Source: Pseudideonella sakaiensis (GTDB taxonomy: Bacteria > Pseudomonadota > Gammaproteobacteria > Burkholderiales > Burkholderiaceae_C). From it: DNA of 64,000 nt. This document shows positions 62,666-64,000 of this stretch, piece after piece (within the stretch, counting starts at the first letter, position 1; each line of letters opens with the position of its first letter). The position numbers and the translations under genes were made by a program. The DNA lies in NCBI RefSeq assembly GCF_001293525.1, contig NZ_BBYR01000009.1:1-64000 (forward strand). The letters are read 5' to 3'. The notes under the pieces are model-generated. The model was not told where the DNA came from and ran no database searches. It saw only the letters and a list, made by a program, of their open reading frames with translations.

Positions 62666-64000
62666 TCAAGCAGAGGCCCATTGCAGCAGCGCCTCGAGCT
62701 CCTCGCGCATCGCGGCCGCGAGCACCTGGACGTCGGGCATCGCCCGGCCGCAGGCCATCAGTCCGACGTCGAGCGACTGGTCGTAGGTCTGGACCGTGAT
62801 GTTCAGCGCGAGACCATGCACCACGATCGAGGCCGGGTGGTTGCTCAGCATCCGCGCGCCCGCGAGGTAGAGCGGGAAGCCCGGGCCGGGCACGTTGGAG
62901 ATGACCACGTTGGCGACCGGGGGGATGCGCTCGGCCAGGCGCGTGCGGCCGGCCAGGCGGGTGGCCGTGCCGAGCAGCCACGGCAGGCCGAGCGACGGGA
63001 AGTCCAGCGGCATCAGGGTCTTGATGCTGCCGAGGTTCTGCTTCATCGACGCGCTGGCGGCACGCAGGTAGGCCACGCGCTCGGCCCGGTCGGCCAGGTG
63101 GGTGCCGAGTTTCACCAGGGTCATCGCGGCCTGGTTGTTCGCGGTGGCGTCGCCGGCGGCCCGCAGCGAGACCGGCACCGCCGCGACCAGCGAGCGCCGC
63201 GGCAGGCCCGGCCGGCCCTGGGCCGCGGCCTGCAGGAACCAGTGCCGCAACGCGCCGCTGCAGACCATCATCACCACGTCGTTCAGGCTCGCATCGAGCG
63301 CCTTGCGCAGCAGCTTCAGCTCACGCAGCGGCAGGCCGACGGTGGCGAAGGCGCGCGTCTCGGTGACCGAGGCGTTGAACGGCGTGCGCGGTGCCAGGCC
63401 GAGGTTGCCCACCACCGCGCGGCTGGCTCCGGCCGCCGCCTCCGCGGGCGGCCGCAGCAGCGCGCGCAGGCGCTGCACCGCGCTGCCGGCCAGGCCGCCC
63501 AGGCCCTGGCGCGCCATCTGCCCGAGGGCGACCGCGGAGCCGGGCACCGCCTTGATCAGGCCGCCGACCTGGCGCAACTCGTTGCTCAGCAGGCCGCCCA
63601 GCAGCTGTGGCGTGCCGAGCCGGAAGCGCCGCGCCGGCCGCGCGGCGACGGCCACGTCGCGCGGCTCGGGCGTGGTGTCCAGCAGCGCCTGCGCCAGCGC
63701 GACGGCGGCCTGGCCGTCGACGGCGGCATGGTGCAGCTGGGTGTAGAGCGCGACGCGCCGGCGCCGGTCCGGCCCCGGTGCGAGGCCCTCGATGACGTGG
63801 AAGCGCCACAGCGGCCGCTCGCGGTCGAGCAGCACCGGGTGCAGCCGGCCGACCAGCGCCTCCAGTTCCGCCAGCCCGCTGCCCGCCGGCAGCCGGTGCT
63901 CGACGACGTGCCAGGCCAGGTCGGGCACGGCCGGCTCCCACGCGGGGTTCGCCAGGTTCAAGGGCATCGGCACCAGCCGGCGCCGCAAGGGCGGCGCGAT
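62666..64000 (-). CDS. wax ester synthase/diacylglycerol acyltransferase (5' end outside window)
   Basis: The frame is open to the window edge, so the N-terminus is missing. The active site HHAAVDG (HHxxxDG motif) lies in LYTQLHHAAVDGQAAVALAQALLD. Later blocks are SLNDVVMMVCSGALRHWFL, NNQAAMTLVKLGTHLAD, ANVVISNVPGPGFPLYLAGARM and LNITVQTYDQSLDVGLMA, all typical of WS/DGAT. It joins acyl-CoA to a fatty alcohol or diacylglycerol to make storage lipid. The lipase-like hydrolase gene is downstream. Confidence 0.94.
   Translation of the reverse strand: MAPPLRRRLVPMPLNLANPAWEPAVPDLAWHVVEHRLPAGSGLAELEALVGRLHPVLLDRERPLWRFHVIEGLAPGPDRRRRVALYTQLHHAAVDGQAAVALAQALLDTTPEPRDVAVAARPARRFRLGTPQLLGGLLSNELRQVGGLIKAVPGSAVALGQMARQGLGGLAGSAVQRLRALLRPPAEAAAGASRAVVGNLGLAPRTPFNASVTETRAFATVGLPLRELKLLRKALDASLNDVVMMVCSGALRHWFLQAAAQGRPGLPRRSLVAAVPVSLRAAGDATANNQAAMTLVKLGTHLADRAERVAYLRAASASMKQNLGSIKTLMPLDFPSLGLPWLLGTATRLAGRTRLAERIPPVANVVISNVPGPGFPLYLAGARMLSNHPASIVVHGLALNITVQTYDQSLDVGLMACGRAMPDVQVLAAAMREELEALLQWASA

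Overview
The window is very GC-rich DNA with tightly packed genes and long spurious open frames on both strands. The gene content (DUF3138 porin, YgfZ/DUF4936/NRDE cluster, mltG-tmk-holB-pilZ-tatD order, MaeB-type malic enzyme, EmrAB-MarR system) points to a betaproteobacterium of the order Burkholderiales, probably near Rubrivivax, Leptothrix and Roseateles. This placement rests on recognised protein families, not on a marker-gene search.

Layout. Bases 1-1297 look like the end of an integrated mobile element: the C-terminus of an AcrVA2-like protein, a KorA/TrfB-like regulator and two small unknown genes on the other strand. The element stops at the 3' half of a tRNA-Arg(ACG)-like gene (1298-1342), which is followed by that tRNA's terminator. 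Chromosomal genes then follow: three secreted or lipoprotein genes of unknown function, a short-chain dehydrogenase, an ECF sigma factor, a PA-repeat lipoprotein, a membrane Ser/Thr kinase, and malic enzyme MaeB. Next comes a MarR-regulated tripartite drug efflux operon (13.9-19.4 kb), whose promoter carries a near-perfect palindrome between -35 and -10 and appears to give a leaderless marR message. Between 19.4 and 28 kb are Psd, small secreted proteins, DusA, an M61 peptidase, an orphan ABC ATPase, a TacA/TacT-type toxin-antitoxin pair, an EamA transporter and a YXWGXW protein.

From 28.2 to 44.4 kb thirteen minus-strand genes form one polyamine block: agmatinase, two class III aminotransferases, PuuB, PuuD, PuuA, the PotFGHI putrescine importer, a DUF3138 porin, PuuC and a second glutamine-synthetase-like enzyme. 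Together they can take up putrescine, or make it from agmatine, and degrade it to GABA. They could do so both by direct transamination and by the gamma-glutamyl route, with the BauA-like aminotransferase a candidate for the step from GABA to succinate semialdehyde.

From 44.5 kb to the end are an amidotransferase-like gene; isocitrate lyase behind an unusually AT-rich, palindrome-rich control region; an iron-type alcohol dehydrogenase; and an esterase overlapping a thioesterase-GNAT fusion gene. These are followed by a Phd-like/zeta-toxin pair, the NRDE/DUF4936/YgfZ group, the mltG-tmk-holB-pilZ-tatD-ankyrin run, a DUF418 membrane protein ending in a 10-bp tandem repeat, a ParE/RelE-like toxin remnant, two alpha/beta hydrolases and a truncated wax ester synthase/DGAT gene. 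No rRNA, CRISPR array, transposase or integrase was seen. The least explained parts are the element end at the left, the sigma factor-lipoprotein-kinase module, the MarR protein with a repeat-expanded tail, the Phd-zeta pairing and the porin inside the polyamine operon.
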